This document shows, one piece after another, positions 37,372-45,362 of a stretch of 64,000 nt of DNA. This DNA comes from Saprospirales bacterium (GTDB taxonomy: Bacteria > Bacteroidota > Bacteroidia > Chitinophagales > Saprospiraceae). How positions within the stretch are numbered: position 1 is the first letter of the stretch; each line of letters starts with the position of its first letter. The position numbers were made by a program, and so were the translations under genes. The stretch spans positions 84,291-148,290 of the forward strand of contig JADJBL010000012.1 in assembly GCA_016703765.1 (NCBI GenBank). Reading direction: 5' to 3'. A model generated the notes under the pieces. That model ran no database searches and was not told the DNA's origin. It saw only the letters and a program-made list of their open reading frames with translations.

Positions 37372-38922
37372 TTAGGCTGATTTGGCAGCTATTTTCTTGA
37401 TCACCAGACGGTCGTATGCGAAAACGGCCAGCGCAGAAAAAAGTGCAAGGCCCGCGAAGAAGACCCACATGAGGTCGGGTCGCTGGGCGTCGCGAGCCAG
37501 GCTGCCGTAGAGCTGTCCGGAGAGGATGCCTCCGAACAGATTGCCCAGCGCCACGCACCAGTAAAAATAGCCCATGTACATAGCCACCTTTTCCGGAGGG
37601 GCGATTTTGCCGGTGTATTCCTTCGATTTGGGGCTGGCGAGCATTTCTCCGAAAGAGAATACCAGCACCCCGGCCAATACGATCCACCCGGTCGTGCCGA
37701 AGGCAAATACCAGGAAGCTACCAACCGTGATCAATACCCCCCAAAAAATAGTCGTAAAAGCCTTGAGGCGGGTAACCAGCAGCGAGATAAACACCTGGAA
37801 AAATATGATGGCCAGGGCGTTGAAATTGGTCATGTACTCGGGGTTCACCTGGCCCTTTATTGCCATAGACTCCTGCAGGGAAACGGCTGCACCGGAAAGC
37901 CCGATGCCGTTAAGCGTGGATATGAAGAAATTCAGCACGTCGGAGGTATCGGTAAAGTCGCGAATGTAGAGCGGGAGCGTATAGTTGAGCTGGTTGAAAC
38001 AGGTCCAGAAACCCGACATGATGAGCAGGAAGAGCCCGAATTTCCAGTCGCCCAATTTCATGGGCTGTAGCAGCCAGGGTTTTCTGTCCGCCCCTTTGTT
38101 CAAACGGAGCAGGAAGTCGAAAATAAAGTGGAGGGCTACCCAGATGCCGGCAATAGCCCAGATGCTGTTCCATGTAAAACTACTGTCCGCCTTGGCGTAT
38201 TTTGAGCCGAGCACCAGGAAAGCCAGCAGGCCGAAGACAAAGAGGAAGAAGCGGCCATTGCCCAGCACATCCACCATATCGGAGAGCACCTTTTTCAAGG
38301 TGCGCGGATTAGCCGAGGCGCTTTCGGAGGTGGGCTCCTTGAAAAATATCGCGAGAATGATAAAATTGACGGCGATCCAGCAGGAGGAGGCGATAAAGAC
38401 GTATTTCCAGTCCCATCCGCGGACGATTCCCGCCACGATGGGGCCTACAAAACCGCCGATATTGACCATCATGTAAAAAATGCCGAAGCCCAGGGAGGAG
38501 GTCCGGTCGTTGGTCGTGCGCGAAATGGTGCCGATCACCACCGGCTTGAACATGGCGGCGCCCATAGCCACGAGCAAAAACGCCAGAAAGAAGGTGGGGA
38601 AGGTCTTGAACTGCCCTAAAAGGTAGTAGGCGGGCACGAGCACGCAGAAAGCCGCAAAGAGCATGCGTTTGTATCCGTACCGATCTGCCAGCGCCCCGGT
38701 GACGACGGGGAAGAGGTAGAGGAAAAAGGTCGTTACCCCTTGCAGTACGCCCCGGTCTTCGTCGGAGAAGCCAAGGCCTCCTTCGCTGGTCGCGCCGGTG
38801 ATGTAGAGGGAGGAGACCGCAAAAAAGCCGTACCAGGCCATTCGCTCGAAAATCTCCAAAGTATTGACCGCCCAAAAAGTGCGGGGAAATTCGTTGAGCC
38901 GGATGCGTGTTTTTTCCGCCAT
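37372..38922 (-). CDS. POT/PTR-family proton-dependent oligopeptide transporter
   Basis: 516 residues from ATG 38922 (a longer start at 38955 adds 11 residues). About 12-14 membrane helices. The first helix has EIFERMAWYGF, a variant of the POT ExxERFxYYG motif that couples proton to peptide. GALADRYGYKR is the conserved MFS loop 2-3, and FKPVVIGTISR with TSSLGFGIFYMMVNIGGFVG fits the POT signature. It imports di/tripeptides, which matches the S46 dipeptidyl-peptidase in this window. Phe of ERF is replaced by Met. Confidence 0.82.
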   Translation of the reverse strand: MAEKTRIRLNEFPRTFWAVNTLEIFERMAWYGFFAVSSLYITGATSEGGLGFSDEDRGVLQGVTTFFLYLFPVVTGALADRYGYKRMLFAAFCVLVPAYYLLGQFKTFPTFFLAFLLVAMGAAMFKPVVIGTISRTTNDRTSSLGFGIFYMMVNIGGFVGPIVAGIVRGWDWKYVFIASSCWIAVNFIILAIFFKEPTSESASANPRTLKKVLSDMVDVLGNGRFFLFVFGLLAFLVLGSKYAKADSSFTWNSIWAIAGIWVALHFIFDFLLRLNKGADRKPWLLQPMKLGDWKFGLFLLIMSGFWTCFNQLNYTLPLYIRDFTDTSDVLNFFISTLNGIGLSGAAVSLQESMAIKGQVNPEYMTNFNALAIIFFQVFISLLVTRLKAFTTIFWGVLITVGSFLVFAFGTTGWIVLAGVLVFSFGEMLASPKSKEYTGKIAPPEKVAMYMGYFYWCVALGNLFGGILSGQLYGSLARDAQRPDLMWVFFAGLALFSALAVFAYDRLVIKKIAAKSA

Positions 38923-38986
38923 GGATGTAGAATTTGTAAGGATGTAAGAATACAAAAAATTCTGTATCCAACTATCCCGGCAGATT

Positions 38987-39364
38987 TCAACGCAGGAATT
39001 TTACCACTAAATTAACAACGAAAAGGGTGACGAGCCCCAGCCCGATGCCGACCATCCAGGCGGTCCCTACTCCCGGCCCACCCTCGCCATGGGCGTCGAG
39101 CCCTTTGGTCATCGCCGCGAAAAGCCCGACCAGGCAGGCGATGTTGGTCCGCAGAAAAAGCCAATCTCTGGGGATGCCCGGTATGAAAAAGAAGGAAAAC
39201 GCCAGCGGTAAAACGATCAAGGGCAGGACCCAATAGAGACTCAGCAGCAACTTGTCCATCTTTGCAGTGGGCGGCACGTTGTGAGCCGCAAGGTACAGGA
39301 CGACTCCATATACCAGCAACCAGTAGAGCTCCGGGCCAGGGAGGTAGGAGAGGAGACGGGTCAT
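38987..39364 (-). CDS. Small membrane protein, unknown function
   Basis: 125 residues with about four hydrophobic segments (LYWLLVYGVVLYLA, WVLPLIVLPLAFSFFFI, NIACLVGLFAAMT, MVGIGLGLVTLFVVNLVV). Its ATG overlaps the stop of the DUF1501 gene (ATGA), so it is translated as the last gene of the DUF1800-DUF1501 operon. No family recognised. Confidence 0.72.
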   Translation of the reverse strand: MTRLLSYLPGPELYWLLVYGVVLYLAAHNVPPTAKMDKLLLSLYWVLPLIVLPLAFSFFFIPGIPRDWLFLRTNIACLVGLFAAMTKGLDAHGEGGPGVGTAWMVGIGLGLVTLFVVNLVVKFLR

Positions 39365-40917
39365 CTGGCCTTTATCATCTTCTCGGTCTTACTTCCGCTT
39401 TCCGTTTTCAAATGGATGTAATAATTTCCGGAGGATAGGTCGCCGGTTTCGAAATTGACTTCGTGGACCCCGGCGTCGTATTTCCCCTGCGCAAGCACAG
39501 TCAGCTCGTGGCCGATGCCGTTGAACACGCTCAGGCGGATATTTTCACCGGCGCTGCTGAAGCGGATGGTGGTGGAACTGGAAAAAGGATTGGGGAAGTT
39601 TTTCAACTCGATGGGCGAGCCGAAAGGGCGTTCCTTGGTTGCGTCCGGGGGGACGCAGGTGGTGATGGGGATATGCTGGAAGCCTTCGTACAGTATATTC
39701 TTGACCTGGCTCTTGGGCATTTCAAACCAGTCCATCAGCACCGAGCCGTACACATCCCGGAAGTCGTATTGCATCGCCACGCCCTCCTGGACGGACACAT
39801 CTTCTGCGATGACGGGGTTGTCGCCCAAAATGATATTGCCCATACAAGCCCCAAACAGGATCAGCGGAGCGGCGGTGCCGTGGTCGGTACCGAAGCTTCC
39901 GTTGGAGCGGATCTGGCGGCCGAATTCGGAGAAGGTCATCCCCATCACCCGATCTTCGACGCCCAAGGCTACCAGGTCATCCTGGAAGGCCTTGATGGCG
40001 CCGGAGAGGGTTTCCAGCAATTCGGAATGCTTGCCCTGCTTGGGATGGTCTTCCACCGTCTGGTCGGAATGCGTATCGAAACCGCCCAGACTGACGGTGT
40101 AAATTTTGGTTTTCAGGCCCCCGGAGATAAGCAGGGCGATATTTTTCAACTGGCTGGCCAGGTCGGTGGAAGGGTATTCCACCAGCGAATTTCCATTGTT
40201 GGCCGCGGCGTGTATGCGGACGGAGTAGAGGTTGGTCAGTTGAATGGATTCGCGGACGAAGGCGAGCTCTTCCCCGAATTGGGTGCCTGCGTATTCGTCG
40301 GTGTTCCACTCCGCCAGGTTGTTGAGCGTGAAGGGGTCGGAGAGGGTGATGGCGAAGTTGGAGGCCGTTCCCTGGCAGGTTTCCGAAACCAGGTATCCCA
40401 TTGTGATGGCGAAGGGGTCGGGGTTGTCGGTATTGGGGTAACCGTCGGGGTAGCCCGGATATTGCTGGTCGAGGTAGCGGCCCACCCAGCCGGTAGTCCA
40501 GTATTCGTTGGCCGGGGAGCCCGAGGTCCAGATATCGACGGAGCGGAAGTGGGAGCGGTTTTGATTGGGATAGCCCACGTTTTGAACGATGCCCATTTTC
40601 CCCTGGTCGAACAATTCCTTCAGCCCACCGAGTTTGGGGTGCAGGCCGAGGGTTCCCGTCAAGGGAAGAAGATCGTCCTCATCGATCAGGATATTGCCCC
40701 TCACCGTGACCAGGTTGTCGTACTGATCCAGTGGGACCAGGGTACTGAGCCCGTCGTTGCCCCCGTTGAGCTGGATGAGCACCAGCACGCGGTCGGTATC
40801 ATCCGCGATGGAGGCGAAGAGGCGGGATTTGGCCAGGGCCGACAATCCCAGGCCGTTGAGGATGATGGGGCCGCCTACGCCCAATCCGAGGTGCTTGATG
40901 AAAGATCTTCTTTTCAT
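39361..40917 (-). CDS. DUF1501 protein with T9SS sorting domain
   Basis: 518 residues from ATG 40917; the longer frame to 41049 only overlaps the upstream gene. KRRSFIKHLGLGVGG resembles a twin-arginine-type leader (RRSF). The body has DUF1501 signatures: LVLIQLNGGNDGLSTLVP, HPKLGGLKELFDQGKMGIVQ, GGFDTHSDQ, FSEFGRQIRSNGSFGTDHGT. These residues fit the alkaline-phosphatase-like fold of the family. A type A sorting domain follows (NFPNPFSSSTTIRFSS…GNYYIHLKTE). DUF1501/DUF1800 pairs are common in Bacteroidota and planctomycetes; the substrate is unknown. Confidence 0.87.
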   Translation of the reverse strand: MKRRSFIKHLGLGVGGPIILNGLGLSALAKSRLFASIADDTDRVLVLIQLNGGNDGLSTLVPLDQYDNLVTVRGNILIDEDDLLPLTGTLGLHPKLGGLKELFDQGKMGIVQNVGYPNQNRSHFRSVDIWTSGSPANEYWTTGWVGRYLDQQYPGYPDGYPNTDNPDPFAITMGYLVSETCQGTASNFAITLSDPFTLNNLAEWNTDEYAGTQFGEELAFVRESIQLTNLYSVRIHAAANNGNSLVEYPSTDLASQLKNIALLISGGLKTKIYTVSLGGFDTHSDQTVEDHPKQGKHSELLETLSGAIKAFQDDLVALGVEDRVMGMTFSEFGRQIRSNGSFGTDHGTAAPLILFGACMGNIILGDNPVIAEDVSVQEGVAMQYDFRDVYGSVLMDWFEMPKSQVKNILYEGFQHIPITTCVPPDATKERPFGSPIELKNFPNPFSSSTTIRFSSAGENIRLSVFNGIGHELTVLAQGKYDAGVHEVNFETGDLSSGNYYIHLKTESGSKTEKMIKAR

Positions 40918-40922
40918 ATTTA

Positions 40923-42536
40923 TTAACTTAAGAAAAAATCGGGCATGGAAATCATGGCCCTGACGAGGGCCCTCAGCTTGGTGTCCACCGGAATGTAGTA
41001 GTCGGGGTTGGTGGGGTCGTTCGCGTAGTCGAGGTATTCGACGGTCCATTCAAAGTCCGGAAGGCCGGGGATCAGGATCTCCTTGAGCGCCGTTTTCCGC
41101 TCCGGAGAAATGGGCTTTGGGAACATGATCAGCACCAATTCGTCCACCACCGAGTTGGGGTCGTCGGGTGCATCCAGGGTGCCGAGTATTTTGAGGACAT
41201 CCACAAGCATATCCTCTCCGTTACCCTGATAGGCAGAAAGGCCGGAGGAGACTGCCTCATCCGAATAGTCGAGGCGTAGCGGGAGGGTGGAAGAGTTGAG
41301 CCAGTTGCGGTAATACAGGGGCTCGCGGTAGTATGCCTGCCAACCGGCCACCTCGGGCACGGTGAAATAGCTCAATTGCAGGGATTTGGTCAATTGCCAA
41401 ATCCGGTACAAGGAATCCTGCTTTTGGTCGAGGGGGGTGGAAACCTGTACATCAAAGGTTTTCAGGACGGACAACAGATGGTCGTACGGGTTTTTGATGA
41501 GCAAACCCTTGAACTGCACGTCGTAGAAATGCTCGCTCGCCAGCAGGGCCAGCAGGGCGGGTTTGATCTCGTAGTCGTTGGCGATCAGGATTTGGGCCAT
41601 CGGCTCGATGATGCTGGCCTCGATATTGGCGTCGATCTCGTGGAAGAGGAACCAGCGGTATAGTTTCCGGCAGATAAATCGGGCTACTTCGGGTTGTTGG
41701 AAGACGATGTCGATCAGGTGGGTGTATTCCTGTTCGTTCATGTTGGTGATCACCTCGTTGTTGAAGTGGAAGGAGAGGTTTTTTACCCCGTCGTCGTGGC
41801 GATCGGGGTTGAAGAAGGAGCCGAAGGTGCCGTCGGGGCTTTCGTTGGTAAAGCCGAAATCCCTCCAGCCGGACAATACGCGTGCGAATTGCTGCACATC
41901 CTGTTCGTTGTAGTGGGTGTAGTCACCTGGTCCGGCCAGTGGTCCTTTGCCGATGGTAAAAAGTTCGAGCAACTCCCTGCCGTAGTTTTCATTGGGGGCC
42001 TCTTTCTTGTTCTGGTTTCCGTTGAGGTAGATCAGCATGGCGGGGTCAATGGTGATCTCCTTGGTGAGGTCGCGGAAATTCCCCCAGGCGCGGTTGCGCA
42101 AGGTGGCGATGTAGCGATATTGGAACTTGGGGTCTTCCACGGAGGCGTTTGGGAAATGGTTGTGCCAGAACAGGGTGAGTTTTTCCCGAATATGAACCCC
42201 TTCTTCCCACATCAGGGCTACTGTCCAGGCCGTCAGGCTGCGAAAGCGATAGCTGGTCTCTTCGGTCACGTTGGTATAAACCGCTTCGACCCAGGTTTCG
42301 CCGACGGGCACGTTGGGGTCTTCGGTATAATAGCCGTTGACGGGTGGGGCCGGCAGGGGCAATTCTTCGAAGAGCGAGCCCAGGGTGAAGTACATGCCGT
42401 TGTCAACGGCCGATTTGATCTGTTGATAGCTTGGCCCGTACATGGTGCGCCGGAGGAGGTGGGCGGCTTGTTCGAAGGTCCAGGGGCCCGTATACGGATT
42501 GAGGGTAGTAACGACGGTTGTAGCTTGGGCGTTCAT
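40923..42536 (-). CDS. DUF1800 domain protein
   Basis: 537 residues. Typical opening (FEQAAHLLRRTMYGPSYQQI), then LTLFWHNHFPNASVEDPKF, NENYGRELLELFTIGKG, ARVLSGWRDFGF and FICRKLYRWFLFHEID, all hallmark DUF1800 motifs. No obvious signal peptide at this start. It is the first gene of the three-gene operon with DUF1501 and the small membrane protein (5-bp gap, then ATGA overlap). The function of the family is unknown. Confidence 0.88.
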   Translation of the reverse strand: MNAQATTVVTTLNPYTGPWTFEQAAHLLRRTMYGPSYQQIKSAVDNGMYFTLGSLFEELPLPAPPVNGYYTEDPNVPVGETWVEAVYTNVTEETSYRFRSLTAWTVALMWEEGVHIREKLTLFWHNHFPNASVEDPKFQYRYIATLRNRAWGNFRDLTKEITIDPAMLIYLNGNQNKKEAPNENYGRELLELFTIGKGPLAGPGDYTHYNEQDVQQFARVLSGWRDFGFTNESPDGTFGSFFNPDRHDDGVKNLSFHFNNEVITNMNEQEYTHLIDIVFQQPEVARFICRKLYRWFLFHEIDANIEASIIEPMAQILIANDYEIKPALLALLASEHFYDVQFKGLLIKNPYDHLLSVLKTFDVQVSTPLDQKQDSLYRIWQLTKSLQLSYFTVPEVAGWQAYYREPLYYRNWLNSSTLPLRLDYSDEAVSSGLSAYQGNGEDMLVDVLKILGTLDAPDDPNSVVDELVLIMFPKPISPERKTALKEILIPGLPDFEWTVEYLDYANDPTNPDYYIPVDTKLRALVRAMISMPDFFLS

Positions 42537-42699
42537 GTGGAAAATCTTTAATTCGAAGATAGGGGATATGGGGGAGTTTTTTCAGAAATGGAAGCCCTTT
42601 CTAGGGAATGGTCTTGCAGGAGTCAAAAACGGAGGGTAGGGAAGAAGGGAATTTTGTTTGGTTGGTCGTTTTCGCTTACCTTTCGGGAAAATTAGAACC

Positions 42700-43158
42700 A
42701 TGCAACGAATCCTCTTCCTCGCATTATTTTTTAGCTTGAGCCTGGCTGCCTGCAAGAATGAAGGCAGTTCTGAAACGACTACCCCTGCTTCTGTGACAGA
42801 GTCAGGCAATACTGACGTGGTCCCTGGAAATCTCGATCTGTCCAACGGCGCTCCGGCCACTCCGGCAACGGGTGTTTCCAACCCCAATCCGCCGCACGGC
42901 CAGCCGGGTCACCGTTGTGATATTGCTGTCGGCGCATCGCTCGACGGCGCCCCTGCGCAGCCGGCAGCTCCCGGCAACGGAACCAGTCCGGTATTTCAAA
43001 ACCAGCCTTCCGGTCCCGCGGGCCAGCAGGTGACTCCGATTTCCGCTCCGCAAATGGGTGGTGCGACTCAGACTGCTCCCGGCACCAATCCGCCGCACGG
43101 CCAGCCAGGTCACCGTTGTGAGATTCCGGTCGGCTCTCCGCTTCCGGCAGGACAGTAA
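42700..43158 (+). CDS. Lipoprotein with duplicated NPPHGQPGHRC motif
   Basis: 152 residues, lipoprotein signal (FLALFFSLSLAAC). The mature part is Pro/Gly/Ala-rich and disordered-looking, with two copies of NPPHGQPGHRC followed by D/E-I-x-VG (near residues 67 and 133). The His-His-Cys spacing (HGQPGHRC) could bind a metal or allow disulfide cross-linking; that is inference. It is a single gene with a strong palindrome downstream. A longer start at 42658 lacks a signal peptide. Confidence 0.72.
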   Translation: MQRILFLALFFSLSLAACKNEGSSETTTPASVTESGNTDVVPGNLDLSNGAPATPATGVSNPNPPHGQPGHRCDIAVGASLDGAPAQPAAPGNGTSPVFQNQPSGPAGQQVTPISAPQMGGATQTAPGTNPPHGQPGHRCEIPVGSPLPAGQ

Positions 43159-43240
43159 AGAGTTGAAAAGATGAAGAGTTGAAAAGTTGAAAGGGGATTC
43201 CCTAAACTTTTCAACTTTTCAACTTTAAACTATTCAACTT
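43159..43240. repeat. Palindrome of AGTTGAAA octamer units
   Basis: Left arm 43159-43196 (AGAGTTGAAAAG… units) and right arm 43205-43240 (ACTTTTCAACTTTTCAACT…). It fills the gap between two convergent genes and ends 5 bp before the stop of the minus-strand gene. Same architecture as those at 7402, 13971 and 16271 with a different unit. Confidence 0.82.
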
Positions 43241-43244
43241 CCCT

Positions 43245-43648
43245 TCAGCTCCTTTCCACCACAAGCGTCAGCACATATTGCTCCTTGGCGATCGTTACAT
43301 CTTTGGCCGGATGGGGAGCGACGTACAAGAGTTTGAAATTATAGCCCATAGCCTGGACCTGACTGCCGCATGGTCCGGACTCATCCTCGCAAAGGCCTTT
43401 GGCCGTCAGGTCAAGGGTTTCGGTGGCGCCTCCTTTCTCGACGTCCAACTCGATGCGGGCTTCTCCCGCAGTGATACAATCGACCCCGATGGGGCATCGG
43501 CTGTCTGCAATATCCAGAAACGTGATCTTCAGTCCTTCGGAAGGGATTTCCTGGCTACCGCTGTACATGATCTTCAACACGTCGCCGAGTTGGGGTTGGC
43601 AGGAAGTAAGCAGGAAGAGGGAGAGGAGAGGAGGAGTGGGGTTCTCAT
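43245..43648 (-). CDS. Small lipoprotein, unknown function (frameshift in signal peptide)
   Basis: ATG 43648 encodes MRTPLLLSS and then leaves frame in 'cctcctctcctctccc'. The shifted frame gives LLSLFLLTSCQPQLGDVLKI, a lipobox, followed by the body (ITFLDIADSRCPIGVDCITA…LCEDESGPCG…YVLTLVVE). Merged ~134 residues. Two Cys pairs and an all-beta pattern are visible; no family is recognised with confidence. Confidence 0.62.
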
Positions 43649-43690
43649 AAGGCAGAAGATTTTGGTTGGAGGAGGAAGGTACGAAAAAAA

Positions 43691-43890
43691 AAGGATCAGG
43701 ATTTCAGGATTTTGGGAAATCAGGATTGATTTTGAGATTTTTCGAGATTACAGGAGCTTTTCCTTATAATCAATTATTCAATCTGGATTTACAATCAATA
43801 CTGATGTAAGGATTCCTCTGATTTAACGAACATCCCAACAATCAGAAAATCAATCCTGTACATCCTGGCCATCCAAAAAATCCTGCAAAT
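43691..43890. repeat. Interspersed CAGGATT-unit inverted repeats
   Basis: The left cluster (43691-43733) contains AGGATCAGGATTTCAGGATT and CAGGATTGATTTT. The right cluster (43846-43890) contains the complement, including a perfect 13-bp match AAAATCAATCCTG and further ATCCTG units. About 110 bp of AT-rich DNA lies between. It sits just upstream of the GxxExxY gene. The region 43650-43960 has no gene. Confidence 0.72.
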
Positions 43891-43962
43891 GTGGCGCTAA
43901 GAGTATGCACCCTGCCGGGATTGACCCCATATTGAAAATCCCTTACCATTGGGTCAAAAACT

Positions 43963-44355
43963 ATGATCATCGACATTAATGATTTGACCCACCGGATCAT
44001 TGGCTGCGCCATGAAGGTTCATAGTACTTTGGGAGGCGGCTTTCGGGAATTTATTTATCAACGAGCTCTGGCCTTGGAACTGGAACAGGCAGGCTTGTTT
44101 TTTTCGCAGGAGCAAGAAATGGAGATTTTCTATCTGGGCACACTAATCGGCACCCGGCGGGTAGATTTTTTCATAGAAAAACGTATCATGCTGGAGATCA
44201 AAGCCGCAGATGAATTGCTGCCAAAGCATAAGTTGCAGGCTATCAATTACCTGGAGATTTATGGCGTAGCGGATGGCTTGCTGATCAATTTCGGAGGCCC
44301 CAGTCTGGAGTTTAAAAGGTTGTACAATAAGCACAAAGTGAATATGAGAACCTGA
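43963..44355 (+). CDS. GxxExxY family protein
   Basis: 130 residues with the family name motif GFREFIY (GxxExxY), preceded by IGCAMKVHSTLGGGF. The later RRVDFFIEKRIMLEIKAA has the D…ExK pattern of PD-(D/E)XK nuclease-like folds. YLEIYGVADGLLINFGG closes the domain. These proteins are widespread, often near short intergenic repeats; activity is not established. It is complete, and converges on the T9SS cohesin-like gene 8 bp away. Confidence 0.9.
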   Translation: MIIDINDLTHRIIGCAMKVHSTLGGGFREFIYQRALALELEQAGLFFSQEQEMEIFYLGTLIGTRRVDFFIEKRIMLEIKAADELLPKHKLQAINYLEIYGVADGLLINFGGPSLEFKRLYNKHKVNMRT

Positions 44356-44363
44356 AAATCACC

Positions 44364-45341
44364 TTATTCAACCATGATTTTTTCTACGAAAACTCCTTCC
44401 ACCGTCCCGATCTTTAAAAGATATATCCCCGGCAAAGCTTCACTCAAATCAATCTGCTCCTCCGGCCCCGAATGGGTATAGACCCGTTTTTGAACGAGGC
44501 GTCCGATGGGATCGTATAGAGACAGTTCCACATCTTCCGGGGTTTCAAATGGCAAACCGATGTGGACAACCGCCGTCGTTGGATTTGGAAAAACCCAAAA
44601 ACCCCGCAGCCCCGTCGGCGTAAAATCTGCAGTAATTTGCTCCACCTCAAAAGGCCCGATGGCGAGAACACATCCGTTGGCGTCGGTAATCGTGCATTCG
44701 TATTCGCCTGCCGCCAATCCGGAGGGATCCTCGGCTACGGCGCCATTGCTCCAGGAAAAGGAATAGGGCGGCGTACCGCCCTCAAAGGTGATATCGATGG
44801 ACCCGTTGGCACTCGATCCCATTTCGTCGGTGATCGAAAAATCGGACAAGGCCATGGCAGAAATATTGACCTCGGCATCCACCATCGCCGCGTCGATCTC
44901 TATGATTTCCGTTCCGGAGAGCTGGGCGACGATAATTTCCGTGGGCTCTTCGCTGAATTGAATCGCAGCCAGGCCAGCGCCCAGACAGGCGGCTTTCAGC
45001 CTTATTTTGAAAATGCCGGTTTCATCTGACAAGGTGACGCCGCTCAGGGAACTGTCCCACCAAAGGCAGGTGATGACCCCTTCGGCCGTACTGGCCAGAC
45101 TGAAACTCCCTTGGTTGAACTCCGGCAAATTGTAGGCCTCCACCGATACGAATTCAAATTCGATGGGATTCCAGACAATGGAGAATTGAAAGCTCAAAAT
45201 GGAGGTGAAATCCTCCACCTTTACCTCGATCTCGACAGTGGCCCCGCTTGCTACGGAGACGTCGCCCAGGGTGAATTGTGTGGTTTGGGCGGGAAGAACC
45301 AGGGATGAAAGGAGAAAAAAGAGGCTTGCTATTTTTTTCAT
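44364..45341 (-). CDS. T9SS-secreted cohesin-like protein
   Basis: 325 residues, signal peptide ([13 protein letters not shown]). Residues ~22-155 resemble a cohesin domain ([53 protein letters not shown]). A SprB-like repeat follows ([18 protein letters not shown]…[13 protein letters not shown]), then a type A sorting domain ([15 protein letters not shown]…GIYLLKIG). It lies 21 bp downstream of the large reprolysin-like gene, which contains a dockerin-like segment, so the two are probably co-expressed and may interact. Confidence 0.8.
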   Translation of the reverse strand: MKKIASLFFLLSSLVLPAQTTQFTLGDVSVASGATVEIEVKVEDFTSILSFQFSIVWNPIEFEFVSVEAYNLPEFNQGSFSLASTAEGVITCLWWDSSLSGVTLSDETGIFKIRLKAACLGAGLAAIQFSEEPTEIIVAQLSGTEIIEIDAAMVDAEVNISAMALSDFSITDEMGSSANGSIDITFEGGTPPYSFSWSNGAVAEDPSGLAAGEYECTITDANGCVLAIGPFEVEQITADFTPTGLRGFWVFPNPTTAVVHIGLPFETPEDVELSLYDPIGRLVQKRVYTHSGPEEQIDLSEALPGIYLLKIGTVEGVFVEKIMVE

Positions 45342-45362
45342 ATTGCGAGCTGATAAGGCCGA

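Noticed and set aside
39463..40926. 487-codon plus-strand frame opposite the DUF1501 gene
   Set aside because: Shadow frame; the minus strand carries clear DUF1501 and sorting-domain motifs.
43963..44355. GxxExxY gene as part of a diversity-generating retroelement
   Set aside because: No reverse transcriptase, template or variable repeat was seen nearby.
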